DNA from: Phycisphaera mikurensis NBRC 102666
GTDB lineage: Bacteria; Planctomycetota; Phycisphaerae; Phycisphaerales; SM1A02
Assembly: GCA_945870475.1 (NCBI GenBank)
Contig: CAMBSR010000162.1
Coordinates: 1 to 5,210 of the forward strand
Direction of reading: 5' to 3'
DNA: 5,210 nt
Under the pieces are notes generated by a model. It saw only the letters and a program-made list of their open reading frames with translations, was not told where the DNA came from and searched no databases. Below, one piece after another: positions 4,042 to 5,210 of the stretch; position 1 is the stretch's first letter, and every line of letters begins with the position of its first letter. Both the position numbers and the translations under genes were made by a program.

Positions 4042-5210
4042 ATGAGCATCGAACTGAAGCCCAACGTCAACCAGGCCCTCGAGATCGGCAAGTTCGCCTG
4101 CGAGTTCATGCAGAGCGCCTCCCCCTCGGCACTGGTCGAGGAGCGCACCAAGCTCTTCCACACCGACAGCGTGCTCTGCGGCATCAGCGCCGTGGCCCTC
4201 GGCACCAACGCGCCCTGCCTGCTCCGTGAGGAAGCCCTCGAGTACCCGAAGGCGAACGGCGTGCCCTTCTTCGGCAGCACCGTGAAGGTGGCCCCGGAGA
4301 AGGCCATCGTGGCCAACAGCAGCGCGGTCCGCGAGTGGGACTCGAACGGCACCAACTTCGGCTTCCGCAAAGAGCGCGGTTTCACGGCCGGCGAGTTCGG
4401 CCACAACGACTTCTACCCCGTGGCCATCGCCGCCGCGCAGATGAAGGGCAAGGACGGCGCCTGGGCCCTCAAGGGCATGATGCTCTCGGACGAGATCCGC
4501 GGCCGCCTCGCCGAGGTGTTCAGCCTGAAGACCTACAAGATCGACCACGTGGTGCACGGCGCCATCGCGAGCGCCGCCACCTGGGGCGCCATGATGGGCG
4601 CGACGCCCGAGCAGATCGAGAGCGCCATCGGCATGGTGGTGGCCCACTACATCCCGTGGCGCGCCATCCGCGCGGGCAAGCAGCTCTCCGACAGTAAGGG
4701 CGCCAGCGCCGCCATCAGCACCGAAGTGGCCGTCCTCAGCATGATGCGCTCGATGCGCGGCTTCGTGGGCCCGAAGGACATCTTCCGCAACCCGGAGAGC
4801 ATGTTCCGCCAGTTCGAGAAGACCCAGGGTGACAGCCCGTTCCCGCTGGAGCTCTCCACCTCGGGCGACGACTTCGCCGTGATGGGCATGCACTTCAAGC
4901 TGGGCCTCTACGAGCACCAGTCGGCCGGCGCACTCCAGGGCATGATCGACCTGATGCGCAAGCACCCGGAGATCCTCGAGAACCCCGCGCTCATCAAGGG
5001 CATCAAGATCGTGGCCTACGAGCCCGCGTTCGGCATCATCGGCGACCCCGCCAAGCGCGACCCCAAGACGCGCCAGAGCGCGGACCACTCGATGGTCTAC
5101 ATCGTGGGCACGCTCCTGCGGAAGGCCGTCGAGAAGGCCGCCGAGATGAAGACCGGCAAGATCGCCGACGGCAACGACGCCATGTGGAAAACGCTCTTCC
5201 TGGCGCCGTA
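4042..5210 (+). CDS. MmgE/PrpD-family dehydratase (2-methylcitrate dehydratase-like), 3' end cut
   Basis: The window holds 389 codons plus two bases, with no stop. Family members are usually about 450-500 residues, so much of the smaller C-terminal part lies outside. The fold is recognised by several segments: an N-terminal helical region with HTDSVLCGISAVALGT (40-55), VREWDSNGT (96-104), FGHNDFYPVAIAAAQ (119-133), HVVHGAIASAATWGAMMGAT (169-188), SDSKGASAAISTE (216-228) and MHFKLGLYEHQSAGA (283-297). PrpD dehydrates 2-methylcitrate to 2-methylaconitate in propionate oxidation. Relatives include cis-aconitate decarboxylase and other lyases or isomerases, so the substrate is not certain. Asp100, Thr104, His121, His172 and Lys219 fall where catalytic-pocket residues of the family are expected, by inspection only. 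The protein is soluble and cytoplasmic. It has its own divergent promoter region and a good Shine-Dalgarno. Methylcitrate-cycle partners, if present, would be downstream. Confidence 0.82.
   Translation, partial: MSIELKPNVNQALEIGKFACEFMQSASPSALVEERTKLFHTDSVLCGISAVALGTNAPCLLREEALEYPKANGVPFFGSTVKVAPEKAIVANSSAVREWDSNGTNFGFRKERGFTAGEFGHNDFYPVAIAAAQMKGKDGAWALKGMMLSDEIRGRLAEVFSLKTYKIDHVVHGAIASAATWGAMMGATPEQIESAIGMVVAHYIPWRAIRAGKQLSDSKGASAAISTEVAVLSMMRSMRGFVGPKDIFRNPESMFRQFEKTQGDSPFPLELSTSGDDFAVMGMHFKLGLYEHQSAGALQGMIDLMRKHPEILENPALIKGIKIVAYEPAFGIIGDPAKRDPKTRQSADHSMVYIVGTLLRKAVEKAAEMKTGKIADGNDAMWKTLFLAP

Noticed and set aside
3178..5088. A 636-codon minus-strand open frame that extends the glycosyltransferase-like gene upstream through the dehydratase region
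   Set aside because: The part beyond 3894 is antisense to a clear MmgE/PrpD gene, and its translation is His/Ala/Gly/Leu-rich without any domain pattern. Long antisense frames are common opposite GC-rich genes. The recognisable protein starts at ATG 3894.

Overview
This is a GC-rich bacterial window of ordinary chromosomal character. It holds five protein genes, one of them cut by the window end. It also holds a compact palindromic repeat element and a recurrent TACACT-type promoter hexamer. No tRNA, rRNA, CRISPR array, transposase or phage gene was seen. The exported lipoprotein signal points to a Gram-negative-type cell envelope. Taxonomy cannot be fixed from the sequence alone. The two-TM protein and the codon bias would fit a planctomycete (Phycisphaerae-like) or another high-GC Gram-negative lineage, but this is only an impression.

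Layout. Bases 1-505 hold no convincing gene. Next comes a lipoprotein with a Dabb (stress-responsive alpha/beta barrel) domain and a long Pro/Ala-rich tail (506-1177, +). It is followed by a two-TM protein of unknown function with a helical inter-TM segment and a compact C-terminal domain (1234-1938, +). Three bases further on is a fusion of a coenzyme-B12-binding domain with a MeaB/ArgK-type GTPase (1942-3057, +). The gap between this gene and a convergent small glycosyltransferase-like gene (3178-3894, -) is almost filled by two inverted copies of a 35-bp unit. Each copy is itself a hairpin, so each convergent gene reads into the same structure. A divergent 147-bp intergenic region then separates the glycosyltransferase-like gene from an MmgE/PrpD-family dehydratase gene (4042 to beyond the window end, +).

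How the genes may work together. The B12-GTPase protein resembles the N-terminal half of IcmF-type acyl-CoA mutases and probably serves a separate mutase catalytic subunit encoded elsewhere. The PrpD-family enzyme is likely a 2-methylcitrate dehydratase or relative. Both can be connected with propionyl-CoA disposal (methylmalonyl and methylcitrate routes), but they are in separate transcription units, so the link is inference. The two-TM gene and the B12-GTPase gene look like an operon (3-bp gap, good Shine-Dalgarno). The lipoprotein, two-TM and glycosyltransferase-like genes each have TACACT or TACATT 6-9 bases before the start codon and no clear Shine-Dalgarno. This raises the possibility of leaderless transcripts.
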